The notes: generated by a model not told the origin, from the sequence alone. Positions 16,981 to 26,155 are shown, counted from the first letter of the stretch. The stretch is 64,000 nucleotides of DNA from an uncultured Burkholderiaceae bacterium (GCA_937871985.1 CALMPB010000468.1:62001-126000), one strand, 5' to 3'. Translations and numbers: made by a program.

Positions 16981-17934
16981 TCAAACCATTTGAGGTGCCC
17001 CGTCAGCATACTGTGGGTCATGCTCGGGAGCATTGAATCGGGTCTGCTGGCTCCTTTCAAAGTTCAGGGGTGAGAGGTAGCCCAGGCCGCTGTGGCGGCG
17101 CCTGGGGTTGTACCAACCTTCAATCCAGGTGAAGACGGCCATGCGGGCCTGCGCCTTGGACTCGAAGCTGTTGCGCTCGATGAGTTCTGCCTCCAGGCTG
17201 GCGAAGAAGCTCTCGGCCATCGCGTTGTCATAGGCATCGCCCACGGTTCCCATTGAAGGGCGAACGCCCATTTGACGACAGCGCTCGCCGAAGGTCAGGC
17301 TGGTGTACTGGCTGCCCTGGTCGCTGTGATGGATGACGCCTTGCGGCTTGCGCTGGGTCAGCGCCATGTTGAGCGCCGAGAGCACCAGCTCGGCCGTCAT
17401 GCGCTCGCCCATGGACCAACCTACCACACGCCGGCTCCACACGTCGATGACCACCGCCAGGTACAGGAACCCTGTCCAGGTGGGCACGTAGGTCATGTCG
17501 GCCACCCAGAGCTGATTGGGGCCACTGGCCCGGAACTGGCGCTTGACCAGGTTGTGGGCCGGCGAGTCGCGTTTGTCGCGCCGCGTGGTCACCGTGAAGC
17601 CCCGGCGGCGGCTGATGCCCCGGATGCCCGCTGTGCGCATGAGGCGTGCGACGCGCTGGCGGCTGATGCACACGCCTTGCTCGACGAGCTCGGCCCGCAC
17701 ACGTGGCATGCCATAGGACTCGTAGGAGTCCTTGTGAATCTGGCGGATGCGCTCGGTCATCACCGCGTTGGTGATGCTGCGTTGGGAAGGAGCGAAGGAG
17801 CGCGTTCGCGCCAGGCGTAGAAGCCGCTGGCAGAGACGCCCAGAACACGGCACATGGTGCACACGGGGAAGTCGGCCTGGTTCGCCATCACGAGTCCGAA
17901 GACTTCGTTGAAGTCGCATCGCTGCGACCGGCAA
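16981..17934 (-). CDS. IS3-family transposase OrfB
   Basis: The catalytic part of an IS3 transposase with a complete DDE set: first Asp in LWVADMTYVPT, second in VIHHSDQGSQYTS and Glu in NAMAESFFASLEAE, plus the HTH_21-like segment MPRVRAELVEQGVCISRQR. The ending GLGYLSPLNFE is typical. The frame overlaps orfA by 47 bases, so the active protein is expected to be an OrfAB fusion made by programmed -1 frameshifting. It has no damage and is probably active. Confidence 0.85.
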   Translation of the reverse strand: MPVAAMRLQRSLRTRDGEPGRLPRVHHVPCSGRLCQRLLRLARTRSFAPSQRSITNAVMTERIRQIHKDSYESYGMPRVRAELVEQGVCISRQRVARLMRTAGIRGISRRRGFTVTTRRDKRDSPAHNLVKRQFRASGPNQLWVADMTYVPTWTGFLYLAVVIDVWSRRVVGWSMGERMTAELVLSALNMALTQRKPQGVIHHSDQGSQYTSLTFGERCRQMGVRPSMGTVGDAYDNAMAESFFASLEAELIERNSFESKAQARMAVFTWIEGWYNPRRRHSGLGYLSPLNFERSQQTRFNAPEHDPQYADGAPQMV

Positions 17935-18211
17935 ACCAGGCCGTAGCCTTTGCCAGGATGTCGCGCTCTTGCTGCAATTGGCGAACCTGGCGGCGCAGCC
18001 GGCTGAGCTCCTCGCGCTCAGCCGTGCTCAAGCCTTCCTTACCGGGCAACGGCTTGCCACTGTCGATGGCGGCCTGGCCGACCCAGTTGGTGATGGACTG
18101 CGCGGTGACGTTGAACTCGCGGGCGAGTTCGGCTGGCGTGCGCCCGGCACGCACCAGCTCGACCATCTGCTGTCTGAACTCCGCCGGGTACGGCGGTTTG
18201 ACCTTGGACAT
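17888..18211 (-). CDS. IS3-family transposase OrfA
   Basis: A 107-residue protein with an N-terminal helix-turn-helix (FRQQMVELVRAGRTPAELAR, then FNVTAQSITNWVGQA) and a C-terminal leucine zipper (LSRLRRQVRQLQQERDILAK), the usual OrfA design that binds the IS ends and dimerises. The ATG at 18,211 gives the family start MSKVKPPYPAEF; the frame extends 12 codons further upstream. Confidence 0.82.
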   Translation of the reverse strand: MSKVKPPYPAEFRQQMVELVRAGRTPAELAREFNVTAQSITNWVGQAAIDSGKPLPGKEGLSTAEREELSRLRRQVRQLQQERDILAKATAWFAGRSDATSTKSSDS

Positions 18212-18301
18212 TTGCGGCTCCTTGAACACAAAGAATGATGTGTCCACGATACCGGGTCAACTCCAAACAGCCTGCTTTCAAATCGTTTTGGCGGGCCGCG
18301 T

Positions 18302-19243
18302 TCAGGCGCTGCGTTGGCGGTTTTGGTTCAGGCCTGCGGCCTTGAATGCCTCGAATAGCGTGGCTCCGTGGGATGAGAGCGTCACGTCGGTGCGCCGCAA
18401 TAGGCCTATTGGCTCATCGGTTCCGCCAACCGGCATGGGAACCCGCACCAGTTCACCGCTGGCGACATAGCTGTCGACCAGGCTGGCAGGAACGAACCAG
18501 ATTGCTTCATTCTGCAGCGTGAGTTGAAGATTCAGCGAGACCGACAGGCTGCAGATTCTTGCCGCGCTCTCGGGCACGCCGAATGCGGCTAAGACGCTAT
18601 CCGCCGACTGGCGGATGAGGGTGCCCGCGGTCGGCAAAAGGAGGTCATAGGAACCAAGCGTGCTTGCTGTGATGGCGCCCCGGAGGATGGGATGTTCCGC
18701 GCGGACGACGATCGTGAGCGGTTCGCGAAAGAGGTGCTCGAAGCTCATTCCCGTCATGGATGATGGCTCGCCCAACCGGCCAACGACGAAATCGACCTCA
18801 GCCGCTTTGAGGCTGCGCAGCAGTTCCAAGTTGGGTCCCGTGTGGACGTCAATGCTCACGGTCGCAAATTCCCGCCGGAATTCCGCCAATGCCGCTGGGA
18901 ACAACACCTGGGCAAGGGTGGGAAGAATGCCGACCCGCACGACGGAAGGAGGTGCTTGATTTCCGCCCCGGAGTTTTTGCACACCTTCCTGTAGAGCCGA
19001 CAGGGCTGCGTTGGCATAAGGCGCGAACATCCGGCCGTGATCGGTGAGTTCCGCTCCTTTACGTCCGCGCTCGAACAGGCGAGCGCCGGTCGCCGACTCC
19101 AACTCCGCCAGGGTTTTGGAAACCGCAGGCTGAGTGATGGCAAGCGCTTCACTCGCTTTTTGCAGGCTGCGAAGTTGGGCGACCGCGATAAAGCATTGAA
19201 GATGCCGTAGTTTGATGCGATTCCCGTGTATGTCGATATCCAT
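18302..19243 (-). CDS. pcaQ: LysR-family regulator of the protocatechuate genes, PcaQ-like
   Basis: A 313-residue LysR-type regulator. The winged helix-turn-helix lies at about residues 12-70 (LRHLQCFIAVAQLRSLQKAS, ALAITQPAVSKTLAELE), followed by a periplasmic-binding-protein-like effector domain (VRVGILPTLAQVLFPAALAE). The N-terminus and the GADFVVGRL-like segment (VDFVVGRLGEPSSM) match PcaQ, which activates pca genes in response to carboxymuconate-type intermediates. It is divergent from pcaH with 53 bases between starts, and that gap is AT-rich and should hold both promoters. Confidence 0.85.
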   Translation of the reverse strand: MDIDIHGNRIKLRHLQCFIAVAQLRSLQKASEALAITQPAVSKTLAELESATGARLFERGRKGAELTDHGRMFAPYANAALSALQEGVQKLRGGNQAPPSVVRVGILPTLAQVLFPAALAEFRREFATVSIDVHTGPNLELLRSLKAAEVDFVVGRLGEPSSMTGMSFEHLFREPLTIVVRAEHPILRGAITASTLGSYDLLLPTAGTLIRQSADSVLAAFGVPESAARICSLSVSLNLQLTLQNEAIWFVPASLVDSYVASGELVRVPMPVGGTDEPIGLLRRTDVTLSSHGATLFEAFKAAGLNQNRQRSA

Positions 19244-19296
19244 AACTTTTTCGGCATCTTGTAGATATAAAAGATCACTATATATAACTTTCTGGC

Positions 19297-20049
19297 GTGG
19301 TTAAAGTCGTCCTATTCCACCTACGACCGGGGTCTACTTTGAGCCACGAAGACGCTATCCTCCTTACGCCTCGCGATTGGCAGGCAAATCCGCCCTACAG
19401 TCATCCGCCGTACAAGTCCTCTGTATTGCGCAGTCCGTCGCTGCCCTTGGTGCCTCTGAAGGGCGCGCTGGGTAATCGGCTTGCGCCCGTGTACGGCAGC
19501 GAGCAGCTGGGGAGTTTGGATAACGACCTGACCCTAAACGCGGTCAAGAACGGAGCCCCCCTCGGCGAGCGCATCATCGTGACGGGCCGGGTGCTGGATG
19601 AGTCAGGCAGGCCCGTTCGCCATACGCTGGTGGAAATCTGGCAGGCCAATGCGGCGGGCCGGTATGTTCACAAGGGCGATCAGCATGACGCGCCGCTCGA
19701 CCCCAATTTTCTTGGGGCGGGGCGCTGTATTACGGATGATCAGGGGCGCTATCGCTTCGTCACAATCAAACCGGGTGCGTACCCGTGGGGCAACCATAGC
19801 AATGCGTGGCGTCCGAATCACATTCATTTTTCGCTCTTTGGCCAGTACTTCGGGGCGCGGCTTGTGACGCAGATGTACTTTCCGGGCGACCCGTTGCTCG
19901 CGTTGGACCCCATCTTCCAGGGCGTGCCCGAACAGGCCCGCGACCGCCTCGTGGCGCGGTTCTCTCTTGCCGCGACCCAGGAAGGTGTGGCTCTCGGCTA
20001 CGAATTCGATATCGTGCTGCGCGGCGCGCGCCAGACCCCCACGGAATAA
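19297..20049 (+). CDS. pcaH: Protocatechuate 3,4-dioxygenase beta subunit
   Basis: Intradiol ring-cleavage dioxygenase subunit that carries the catalytic non-haem Fe(III). The ligands are visible: Tyr in AAGRYVHKGDQH, Tyr in GAYPWGNHSNAW and two His in RPNHIHFSLFGQ. With PcaG it opens protocatechuate to 3-carboxy-cis,cis-muconate in the cytoplasm. The open frame starts at a GTG at 19,297 (250 residues). A TTG at 19,339, closer to the conserved LTPRDWQANPPY start, is an equally possible initiation site and would give 236 residues, nearer the family norm. First gene of pcaHGBC, two bases before pcaG. Confidence 0.9.
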   Translation: MVKVVLFHLRPGSTLSHEDAILLTPRDWQANPPYSHPPYKSSVLRSPSLPLVPLKGALGNRLAPVYGSEQLGSLDNDLTLNAVKNGAPLGERIIVTGRVLDESGRPVRHTLVEIWQANAAGRYVHKGDQHDAPLDPNFLGAGRCITDDQGRYRFVTIKPGAYPWGNHSNAWRPNHIHFSLFGQYFGARLVTQMYFPGDPLLALDPIFQGVPEQARDRLVARFSLAATQEGVALGYEFDIVLRGARQTPTE

Positions 20050-20051
20050 CC

Positions 20052-20642
20052 ATGAGCCAACTAAAGCAGACTCCCTCCCAAACGGTCGGCCCGTTCTTCG
20101 CATATGGCCTCTGTCCGGAGCAATACAACTTTGATTTGAAAAGCCTGTTCACCGCCAATGCGGCCGAACCCGGCGTGGCGGGCGAGCACATCATCATCAC
20201 GGGCACGGTCTACGACGGCAGCGGAGCCGCGGTGGGCGACGCCATCGTCGAGTCCCTGCAGGCCGACGCCTCGGGGCAATACGTTGCCAGCCACGATGAC
20301 GCGATCGCTCGCGGATTCAAAGGCTTCTGCCGTGTCGGAACAGGCACGGAGGAGGGCAATAGGTTCGTGATTCGTACGATCAAGCCAGGACCAGTTGCCA
20401 CTGGTTCGGCTCCCCACATTGATGTGATCCTTCACATGCGCGGCATGTTGATGCACGCCTTCACCCGGCTCTATTTCGAGGATGAGCCGGCGGCCAATGA
20501 GAGCGACCCTGTCCTGAACGTTGTTCCCGCAGCCCGCCGCCGAACGCTCATCGCCAAGCAGGTCGCCGGCTCGGGGGTGAAGCAGTATCGCTTCGACATC
20601 CACCTGCAAGGTCCGGACGAAACGGTCTTCTTTGACTGCTGA
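20052..20642 (+). CDS. pcaG: Protocatechuate 3,4-dioxygenase alpha subunit
   Basis: A 196-residue alpha subunit starting MSQLKQTPSQTVGPFFAYGL, the typical PcaG N-terminus that contributes to the active-site pocket. It has the intradiol fold blocks (ITGTVYDGSGAAVGDAIVE, APHIDVILHMRGML) but not the iron ligands, as expected for alpha. An open frame continues far upstream in a different frame of pcaH and should be ignored. The start lies two bases after the pcaH stop. Confidence 0.92.
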   Translation: MSQLKQTPSQTVGPFFAYGLCPEQYNFDLKSLFTANAAEPGVAGEHIIITGTVYDGSGAAVGDAIVESLQADASGQYVASHDDAIARGFKGFCRVGTGTEEGNRFVIRTIKPGPVATGSAPHIDVILHMRGMLMHAFTRLYFEDEPAANESDPVLNVVPAARRRTLIAKQVAGSGVKQYRFDIHLQGPDETVFFDC

Positions 20643-20652
20643 AGGAGCGCCG

Positions 20653-22059
20653 ATGGGTACGCTGACAGATCTGCTGCGCGGTCATCCCGCCATGAACCAT
20701 GTCTGGTCTGAAGCCGGGACCCTTCAGGCCATGCTCGATGTCGAAGCGGCGTTGGCCCGTAGCTGTGCAGAGCATGGCGTCATTCCTCAAGACGCGGTGG
20801 CGCCCATCGTTGCCGCATGCCGTGCCGATCTGTTCGATATCGATGCCCTCAAGAACGAGGCATCGGCCGGCGGAAACCTGGCCATTCCGCTTGTTCGGGA
20901 GCTCACGGCAAAAGTGAAGCGCGCGGACATCCGGGCGGCGGGATTTGTGCACTGGGGCGCGACGAGCCAGGACGTCATCGACACCGGCCTGGTACTGCAA
21001 CTGCGTTCCTCTCTGGTGATCCTTGAGCGGCAGATCAACCGCCTTGCGTCCAGCCTGGCCGCGCGGGCGAGCGAGCACCGTACCACGCCGACGGTCGGCA
21101 GGACGTGGTTGCAGCAGGCCCTGCCGATGACCTTCGGACTGAAATTCGCGCAGTATCTCGATGCCGTGGCCCGTCTGCAGGATGACCTCACGAGGCATCA
21201 AGAGAACGTGGCGGTGCTGCAGTTTGGGGGAGCCGCTGGCACTTTGGCCAGCCTGGGTGACCAGGCATCGGCTGTCTCCCGGTCCCTCGCGCGTCACCTT
21301 GGACTGAACCTGCCCGACATCCCTTGGCATACGCAACGAGACAGACTCGTATCCGTGGCGGCATGGATGGGCATGTTGACGGGAGCATGCGCGAAGATGG
21401 CGCGCGACATGAGCTTGCTGGCCCAGACCGAAGTCGGCGAAATCGCGGAAGCCAGTGCAAAGGGCAAGGGAGGCTCCTCGACCATGCCGCACAAACGCAA
21501 TCCGGTCGGTTGCGCCGTCGTGCTCAGCGCTGGAGTGAAGGCGCCACACTTGGTGGCGACTCTATTCAGCGGCATGGTCCAGGAGCACGAAAGGGCGCTT
21601 GGCGGTTGGCAAGCAGAGTGGGACGTCTTGCCGGAGCTCGCAGTGGTCACTGGCGGTGCCGTGGCGACGACTGCCGACATCATGTCGGGGTTGGAGGTGC
21701 ACACAGACCGGATGCTGCAAAACCTGAACATTACGCGGGGCCTGATCCAGGCGGAAGCCGTCATGCTGGCACTAGGTATGCACATCGGGCGCCTTCCTGC
21801 GCACGAGGTGGTCGAGAGGGCGTCGCGCCTGGCGGTCGCGTCAAATCTTCCCTTGCTGGAGGTTCTCTCGCGGGACGCCGCGGTAACGGACTATCTGTCC
21901 CCTGCGAGGCTCGCCGAGCTGTTGAGCCCGCTCAACTATTGCGGCCAGTCGACCGTCTATGTGGATGCTGTTCTTGCCAAGTACCACAGGCGACCGAGCG
22001 GTCCGGTTGCGCGCGGCGACGCGGCGAATGAAACGGAGGAAGACAATGAACGAGCATGA
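20653..22059 (+). CDS. pcaB: 3-Carboxy-cis,cis-muconate cycloisomerase
   Basis: A 468-residue member of the fumarase/aspartase superfamily that lactonises 3-carboxymuconate to 4-carboxymuconolactone. The superfamily signature GSSTMPHKRNPVGC is present, with the upstream HWGATSQDVIDTG block and GRTWLQQALPMTFG. The ATG at 20,653 has GAAGGAG six bases before it; the frame is open seven codons further. It overlaps pcaC by 14 bases, so the two are translated together. Confidence 0.93.
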   Translation: MGTLTDLLRGHPAMNHVWSEAGTLQAMLDVEAALARSCAEHGVIPQDAVAPIVAACRADLFDIDALKNEASAGGNLAIPLVRELTAKVKRADIRAAGFVHWGATSQDVIDTGLVLQLRSSLVILERQINRLASSLAARASEHRTTPTVGRTWLQQALPMTFGLKFAQYLDAVARLQDDLTRHQENVAVLQFGGAAGTLASLGDQASAVSRSLARHLGLNLPDIPWHTQRDRLVSVAAWMGMLTGACAKMARDMSLLAQTEVGEIAEASAKGKGGSSTMPHKRNPVGCAVVLSAGVKAPHLVATLFSGMVQEHERALGGWQAEWDVLPELAVVTGGAVATTADIMSGLEVHTDRMLQNLNITRGLIQAEAVMLALGMHIGRLPAHEVVERASRLAVASNLPLLEVLSRDAAVTDYLSPARLAELLSPLNYCGQSTVYVDAVLAKYHRRPSGPVARGDAANETEEDNERA

Positions 22060-22420
22060 CCGCTATGAGGCAGGATTGGAAGTCCGGTCCAAGGTGCTCG
22101 GAGAAGCGCACGTGCAGCGTTCCTTAAGCAACCGCACCGCATTGAGCACAGAGTTCCAGGACCTCATCACGCGCTACGCATGGGGAGAGATCTGGACGCG
22201 CGACGGCTTGCCCAGGCATACGCGCAGTCTCATCACCATAGGCCTGATGGTTGCCCTGAACCGCCAGGAGGAACTTGCGCTGCACCTCAAAGCAGCGAAG
22301 AACAATGGCGTATCTCCCGAAGAGATAAAAGAGGTGCTACTTCAGACGGCCATCTACTGCGGAGTACCTGCAGCAAACTCGGCCTTTCATCTCTTCGACA
22401 GCCTGTTCGCATCCGAGTAG
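22046..22420 (+). CDS. pcaC: 4-Carboxymuconolactone decarboxylase
   Basis: A 124-residue AhpD-fold enzyme that converts 4-carboxymuconolactone to 3-oxoadipate enol-lactone. It shows the PcaC blocks RYAWGEIWTRDGLPRHTRSL, LALHLKAAKNNGVSPEEIKE and LLQTAIYCGVPAANSAFH, including the catalytic-site His. GGAGGA precedes the ATG at 22,046 inside the end of pcaB. No pcaD (enol-lactone hydrolase) follows, so that step and the later pcaIJ/pcaF steps must be encoded elsewhere. Confidence 0.92.
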   Translation: MNEHDRYEAGLEVRSKVLGEAHVQRSLSNRTALSTEFQDLITRYAWGEIWTRDGLPRHTRSLITIGLMVALNRQEELALHLKAAKNNGVSPEEIKEVLLQTAIYCGVPAANSAFHLFDSLFASE

Positions 22421-22547
22421 CCCCGGCGTGAGAGGCGCGCCTTGTATCCCTGCAATGGATCGCGGGGATGCTGGCGCTTGTTCGCCCGAAAGCGGCGCGG
22501 CATCTTGTTCTCAGGGAAAACGCGAACGGAAAAAAAGCATTAGCTGA

Positions 22548-22576
22548 TTGAACAATGCTTAGGTCTCTAATATTAT
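22548..22576 (+). promoter_or_regulatory. Sigma-70 promoter with MarR-type palindrome (site 1)
   Basis: -35 TTGAAC (22,548-22,553), a 17-base spacer and -10 TATTAT (22,571-22,576). The palindrome-like TTAGGTCTCTAA (22,559-22,570) fills the end of the spacer, so a bound repressor would block RNA polymerase. It precedes the solute-binding-protein gene at 22,662. It differs from the consensus TTAGATCTCTAA at one base. Confidence 0.75.
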
Positions 22577-22661
22577 TTTGAAATGCGCCCGGTTGGTGTC
22601 AGACCGCAAGAAACGTCGACATTCACCCTCACGAGAAGGCGCGGATCCAACGGAGACAATC

Positions 22662-23678
22662 ATGTTCAATAGTTTCTCGAAGCGCATTCCGTCCTGTCAC
22701 TTTGCGCGGCGAAGGTTTGCGATCGCCGCTGTCTTGTCCGCGCTGACATGGTCGGCGAATGCCCTTGCAGAAGATGCAGCGAAGTTTCCCTCTCATTCGA
22801 TCCGCTTCATCGTTCCCTACGCCGCAGGCGGACTTCCCGACACGGTTGCGCGCGTTGTCGCTCAACGCGTAAGCCAGAACCTCGGGCAGCCTGTCGTGGT
22901 TGAAAACAAGCCGGGCGCAAATGGTGTGATAGCCGCGCAGACGCTCACGAGCAGTCCGCGCGATGGGTATACGTATCTCGTGACCGATGGATCGATGATG
23001 TCCATCAATCCGGCACTCTACAAAGATCTTTCATATGACCCCAAGCGGGATTTCGTTCCCGTCTCGCTGATCGCCACTTCTCCGTTGTTTCTCGCGGCTA
23101 ACAGCCAGAGCAACATCAATACGCTCCAGGAGTTCGTCGAGCGCGCGAAGCGTGATGGCGCGAAGATGAACTATGGCTCTTCCGGCGTGGGAAGCTCGCA
23201 CCACCTCACGATGGAAGCGTTGAACGTCGCGCTCCACTCCAAGATCACCCATGTGCCCTTCCGCGGCTCGGGGCAGTCCGTTCCCGCAATGATCGGGGGC
23301 CAGGTCGACGTCGTGTTCGCGGCGCTGCCGTCCCTATCCGGCTTCGCGGAAAAGGGACAGGCCAAGATCCTGGCGACCAATAGCGGCCAGCGTTCCGCAC
23401 TTGCCCCGAACATTCCCGCTATCGCGGAGATCGTTCCCGGTTTCGACTTTGCCGTCACCGTGGGCGCTTTGGGCGCGTCCGGAATTCCCCCGTACGCCGT
23501 CAAGCGCATGAGCGAGGAAATCGCGAAAGCAGTCAAGGACCCTGCCGTGGTGAAGCAGTTCAACACCCTAGGCATTGAATCCGTGGGCGGTACGCCTGAA
23601 GCGTATCGGGACGCGATCGAGGCTGAAGGCAAGCGCTACGAAAGTGCGATTAAGGATGCCGGGATCAAGGCCAATTGA
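22662..23678 (+). CDS. Bug-family solute-binding protein (tripartite tricarboxylate transporter type)
   Basis: A 338-residue periplasmic binding protein. An N-terminal RR-containing signal (ARRRFAIAAVLSALTWSANA) is followed by Bug-family landmarks: IRFIVPYAAGGLPDTVARVV, VVENKPGANGVIAAQTL, MNYGSSGVGSSHHLTMEAL and THVPFRGSGQSVPAMIGGQ. The ATG at 22,662 has CGGAGA upstream; the longer frame start is not supported. No TctA/TctB membrane subunits are nearby, as is usual for these proteins in Bordetella. Its place between pca and phthalate genes, under a site-1 promoter, suggests it binds phthalate or a related carboxylate (inference). Confidence 0.85.
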   Translation: MFNSFSKRIPSCHFARRRFAIAAVLSALTWSANALAEDAAKFPSHSIRFIVPYAAGGLPDTVARVVAQRVSQNLGQPVVVENKPGANGVIAAQTLTSSPRDGYTYLVTDGSMMSINPALYKDLSYDPKRDFVPVSLIATSPLFLAANSQSNINTLQEFVERAKRDGAKMNYGSSGVGSSHHLTMEALNVALHSKITHVPFRGSGQSVPAMIGGQVDVVFAALPSLSGFAEKGQAKILATNSGQRSALAPNIPAIAEIVPGFDFAVTVGALGASGIPPYAVKRMSEEIAKAVKDPAVVKQFNTLGIESVGGTPEAYRDAIEAEGKRYESAIKDAGIKAN

Positions 23679-23709
23679 ACCGTCGCCGTATCAAGTTGGA
23701 AATCCAGCA

Positions 23710-23739
23710 TTGAAAAAATACTTAGATCTCTAATATAAT
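23710..23739 (+). promoter_or_regulatory. Sigma-70 promoter with MarR-type palindrome (site 2)
   Basis: -35 TTGAAA (23,710-23,715), an 18-base spacer and a consensus -10 TATAAT (23,734-23,739). The perfect palindrome TTAGATCTCTAA (23,722-23,733) abuts the -10. It drives the phthalate dioxygenase operon that begins at 23,795. Confidence 0.82.
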
Positions 23740-23794
23740 TGATTTGCCAGACGCCGCATGCGTGTGCTGAGAGATCTGAGGATGAGGAGGATGT

Positions 23795-25111
23795 ATGTTG
23801 ACGAATAAAGAAAACGAGCTGCTCTGTCGCGTTGAAGGTGACGCGCCGATGGGGCAGTTGATGCGCAATTTCTGGATACCTATTTGCCTGAGCGAAGAGG
23901 TGAGCGAACCCGACGGAGATCCCGTCCATGCGCGGATCCTGGGCGAAGATCTAGTCGTTTTTCGTGATACCGAGGGACGGGTCGGCGTGATGGACGAGTA
24001 CTGTCCGCATCGGAGGGTGTCGCTCGTTTACGGCAGAAACGAAGACTGTGGGCTGCGTTGCCTCTATCACGGCTGGAAAATGGATGTCGAGGGAACCGTC
24101 ATAGAGATGGTCTCGGAGCCGGCAGCCAGCACCATGGCCGAGAAGGTGAAGCACAAGGCGTACAAGGTCCAAGAATGGGCGGGGCTGATCTGGGCGTTCA
24201 TGGGAGACCAAACCCGCATCCCAGCGTTCGTGCCTCCGCCCTGGGCGCCGGAGAAGTCCGCGAAAGTCAGCATCGCGAAGGTCCTGATCCCGTGCAACTG
24301 GGCTCAGATCCTGGAAGGCGCTATTGACTCGGCCCATAGCTCCAGTCTGCATTCTTCGGACTTCGTGCCAGCACGCGTGGGGGGGGCGGAGGCAACCGAA
24401 AAGAATTGGTTGAGGCCGTCGACGGACAAGGCCCCGCGCATGCAGGTCCATCGTACCGACTATGGCTTCCGCTACGCGGCCATCCGACGCCCCATTACGA
24501 ATGCCGCACAGACCGACTATGTCCGATCGACGGTTTTCGTAGCTCCCGGCACCGTGTTGATTCCGCCAAACAATCTGTACAACGTGGCGAACGTCAACGT
24601 GCCGATGGATGACACCAATTCGGTCTTCTACTTCATCGCGTGGGGGGACCGCGCCACGACACCAGACACCGAAACCTGGCGCAAATTCCTTGGCACCAGT
24701 ATCGGCTCGGATCTTGACGATAAGTACCGCCCGCTGCGTAACGTGGACAACCGGTTCTGGCAGGATCGCCAAGCGATGAAGGCAGGTAACTTTACGGGTA
24801 TCAAGGGCTTTCCGAACCAGGACATCGCAATGTGGGTAACGATGGGTCCGATCGCCGATCGCTCTAACGATCGCCTCGGGGCCAGTGACTTGGCTATCGT
24901 CGAGTTCCGTCGCCAGATGCTTGAGGCGGTCGAGGAATTTTCCCGAGGGCAGGCCGCAATCGGCACTGGCGACAAGCAGGTTCTACCCAGCGTATGTTCA
25001 TTCCAAGCCATTGTTCCTAAGACCGTCGACTGGCGGGATTTCGAAGCGAAGCCTGTGTATGGCGTCGGTTCTGGACCGCAGCTCGAAAGCAACTACGAAA
25101 CTACCGCTTAG
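23795..25111 (+). CDS. Phthalate 4,5-dioxygenase-type Rieske oxygenase
   Basis: A 438-residue terminal oxygenase. The Rieske [2Fe-2S] ligands are Cys70, His72, Cys89 and His92 (CPHRRVSLVYG, CLYHGW). The mononuclear iron site has His181 and His186 in EGAIDSAHSSSLHSSD, with Asp178 bridging. This arrangement and the start MLTNKENELLCRVEGDAPMG place it with the phthalate 4,5-dioxygenase (Pht3/OphA2) and related group that uses an FMN/ferredoxin reductase. It would form cis-4,5-dihydro-4,5-dihydroxyphthalate. GAGGAGG precedes the ATG. The next three genes encode the remaining steps to protocatechuate, so phthalate or a substituted phthalate is the likely substrate. Confidence 0.87.
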   Translation: MLTNKENELLCRVEGDAPMGQLMRNFWIPICLSEEVSEPDGDPVHARILGEDLVVFRDTEGRVGVMDEYCPHRRVSLVYGRNEDCGLRCLYHGWKMDVEGTVIEMVSEPAASTMAEKVKHKAYKVQEWAGLIWAFMGDQTRIPAFVPPPWAPEKSAKVSIAKVLIPCNWAQILEGAIDSAHSSSLHSSDFVPARVGGAEATEKNWLRPSTDKAPRMQVHRTDYGFRYAAIRRPITNAAQTDYVRSTVFVAPGTVLIPPNNLYNVANVNVPMDDTNSVFYFIAWGDRATTPDTETWRKFLGTSIGSDLDDKYRPLRNVDNRFWQDRQAMKAGNFTGIKGFPNQDIAMWVTMGPIADRSNDRLGASDLAIVEFRRQMLEAVEEFSRGQAAIGTGDKQVLPSVCSFQAIVPKTVDWRDFEAKPVYGVGSGPQLESNYETTA

Positions 25112-25123
25112 GGGCAACAGTGC

Positions 25124-26113
25124 ATGTCTAAACTTCAATTGTCTATCGCAATGGGCGACTACGATCGCAATCGCGCCTTGTATGACGGGGCCGTACAGAT
25201 CGATGGCGTCAATCCGGTGTATGCGCTGTTGAACCCGGAAGAAATGTTCTTCCGTGCATTCCGCTTCCAGGATTTCGATGTCAGTGAGCTGTCGTTTTCC
25301 AGCTACCTGGTCAAGCATGCGGCCGGGCAATGCCCGTACATCGCCATCCCGGTGTTCCTGTCTCGCGCATTCAGGCACACCTCAATCTATGTCCGTAAGG
25401 ACAGAATTCGCCGCCCTGAAGATCTCAAGGGCAAGCGCATCGGGATCCCGGAGTATCAGCTGACCGCGAATGTTTGGGCCCGCGCCATCCTGGAAGAAGA
25501 CTATGGGGTGAAGCCGTCGGACGTGACCTGGGTACGGGGCGGTATCGACCAGCCCGGCCGGCCCGAAAAGATCAAGTTGAAGCTGCCGGCCAGCGTGAAG
25601 ATGATCGATGCGCCCGCCGATACGACCATCTCAGACATGTTGGACCGAGGAGATATCGATGGCTTCATGGCGCCGCGCGCCCCGTCGGGTAATGCCCGAT
25701 TCAATCCCAATATCGGTTGGCTGTTCGACGACCCGACCGAGACCGCAAAAGGCTACTACCGGCGAACCGGAGTTTTTCCGATCATGCACGTCGTGGGCGT
25801 GAGAAAAACGCTGGTGGAACAGCACCCCTGGCTGCCAAGCACGCTCTTGAAGGCCTTCGAACAGTCCAAGCTTGCTGCGCTGGAAAAGCTGTCCGACACC
25901 TCGGCCACCAAGGTGACCTTGCCGTTCGTGGAGGAGCAACTGAAGGCGGCAAGAGACACATTGGGAGCGGATTATTGGGCCTATGGCGTTGAAAAGAGCT
26001 TACCCACGCTGGAGGCATTTACTCGGCATCATCACGCGCAGGGGCTCTCGGAGCGTCAGGTTGGTGTCTCGGAACTGTTCCATCCCAGCACGTACGAGTC
26101 CTACAAGATATGA
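25124..26113 (+). CDS. 4,5-Dihydroxyphthalate decarboxylase
   Basis: A 329-residue protein with a periplasmic-binding-protein-like fold used as an enzyme. Diagnostic blocks are MGDYDRNRALYDGAVQIDGV, NPEEMFFRAFRFQDFDVSE, SRAFRHTSIYVRKD and GIPEYQLTANVWARAIL. It removes one carboxylate of 4,5-dihydroxyphthalate to give protocatechuate, which the adjacent pca genes degrade. No signal peptide, which fits a cytoplasmic enzyme and not a transporter. It starts 12 bases after the oxygenase gene. Confidence 0.87.
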   Translation: MSKLQLSIAMGDYDRNRALYDGAVQIDGVNPVYALLNPEEMFFRAFRFQDFDVSELSFSSYLVKHAAGQCPYIAIPVFLSRAFRHTSIYVRKDRIRRPEDLKGKRIGIPEYQLTANVWARAILEEDYGVKPSDVTWVRGGIDQPGRPEKIKLKLPASVKMIDAPADTTISDMLDRGDIDGFMAPRAPSGNARFNPNIGWLFDDPTETAKGYYRRTGVFPIMHVVGVRKTLVEQHPWLPSTLLKAFEQSKLAALEKLSDTSATKVTLPFVEEQLKAARDTLGADYWAYGVEKSLPTLEAFTRHHHAQGLSERQVGVSELFHPSTYESYKI

Positions 26114-26155
26114 AGGCGGGCGGGAGGCAATGCTTCCCTGCTCAAGGAGGCAATC

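Larger units (their letters stand above)
16940..18265 (-). mobile_element. Complete IS3-family insertion sequence (about 1,326 bp)
   Basis: Terminal inverted repeats are visible: the left end starts TGGAGTTGAGCCGGT and the inverted right end TGGAGTTGACCCGGT, both reaching GTGGAC about 20 bases in. Inside are overlapping orfA and orfB on the minus strand. The left end is preceded by two further GGAGTT units. I see no clear target duplication (left flank AGT, right flank AAC). The ends resemble those of the IS3 remnant at 38,161-39,038 (TGGAG and GTGGACA), so they may belong to one subgroup. Confidence 0.82.
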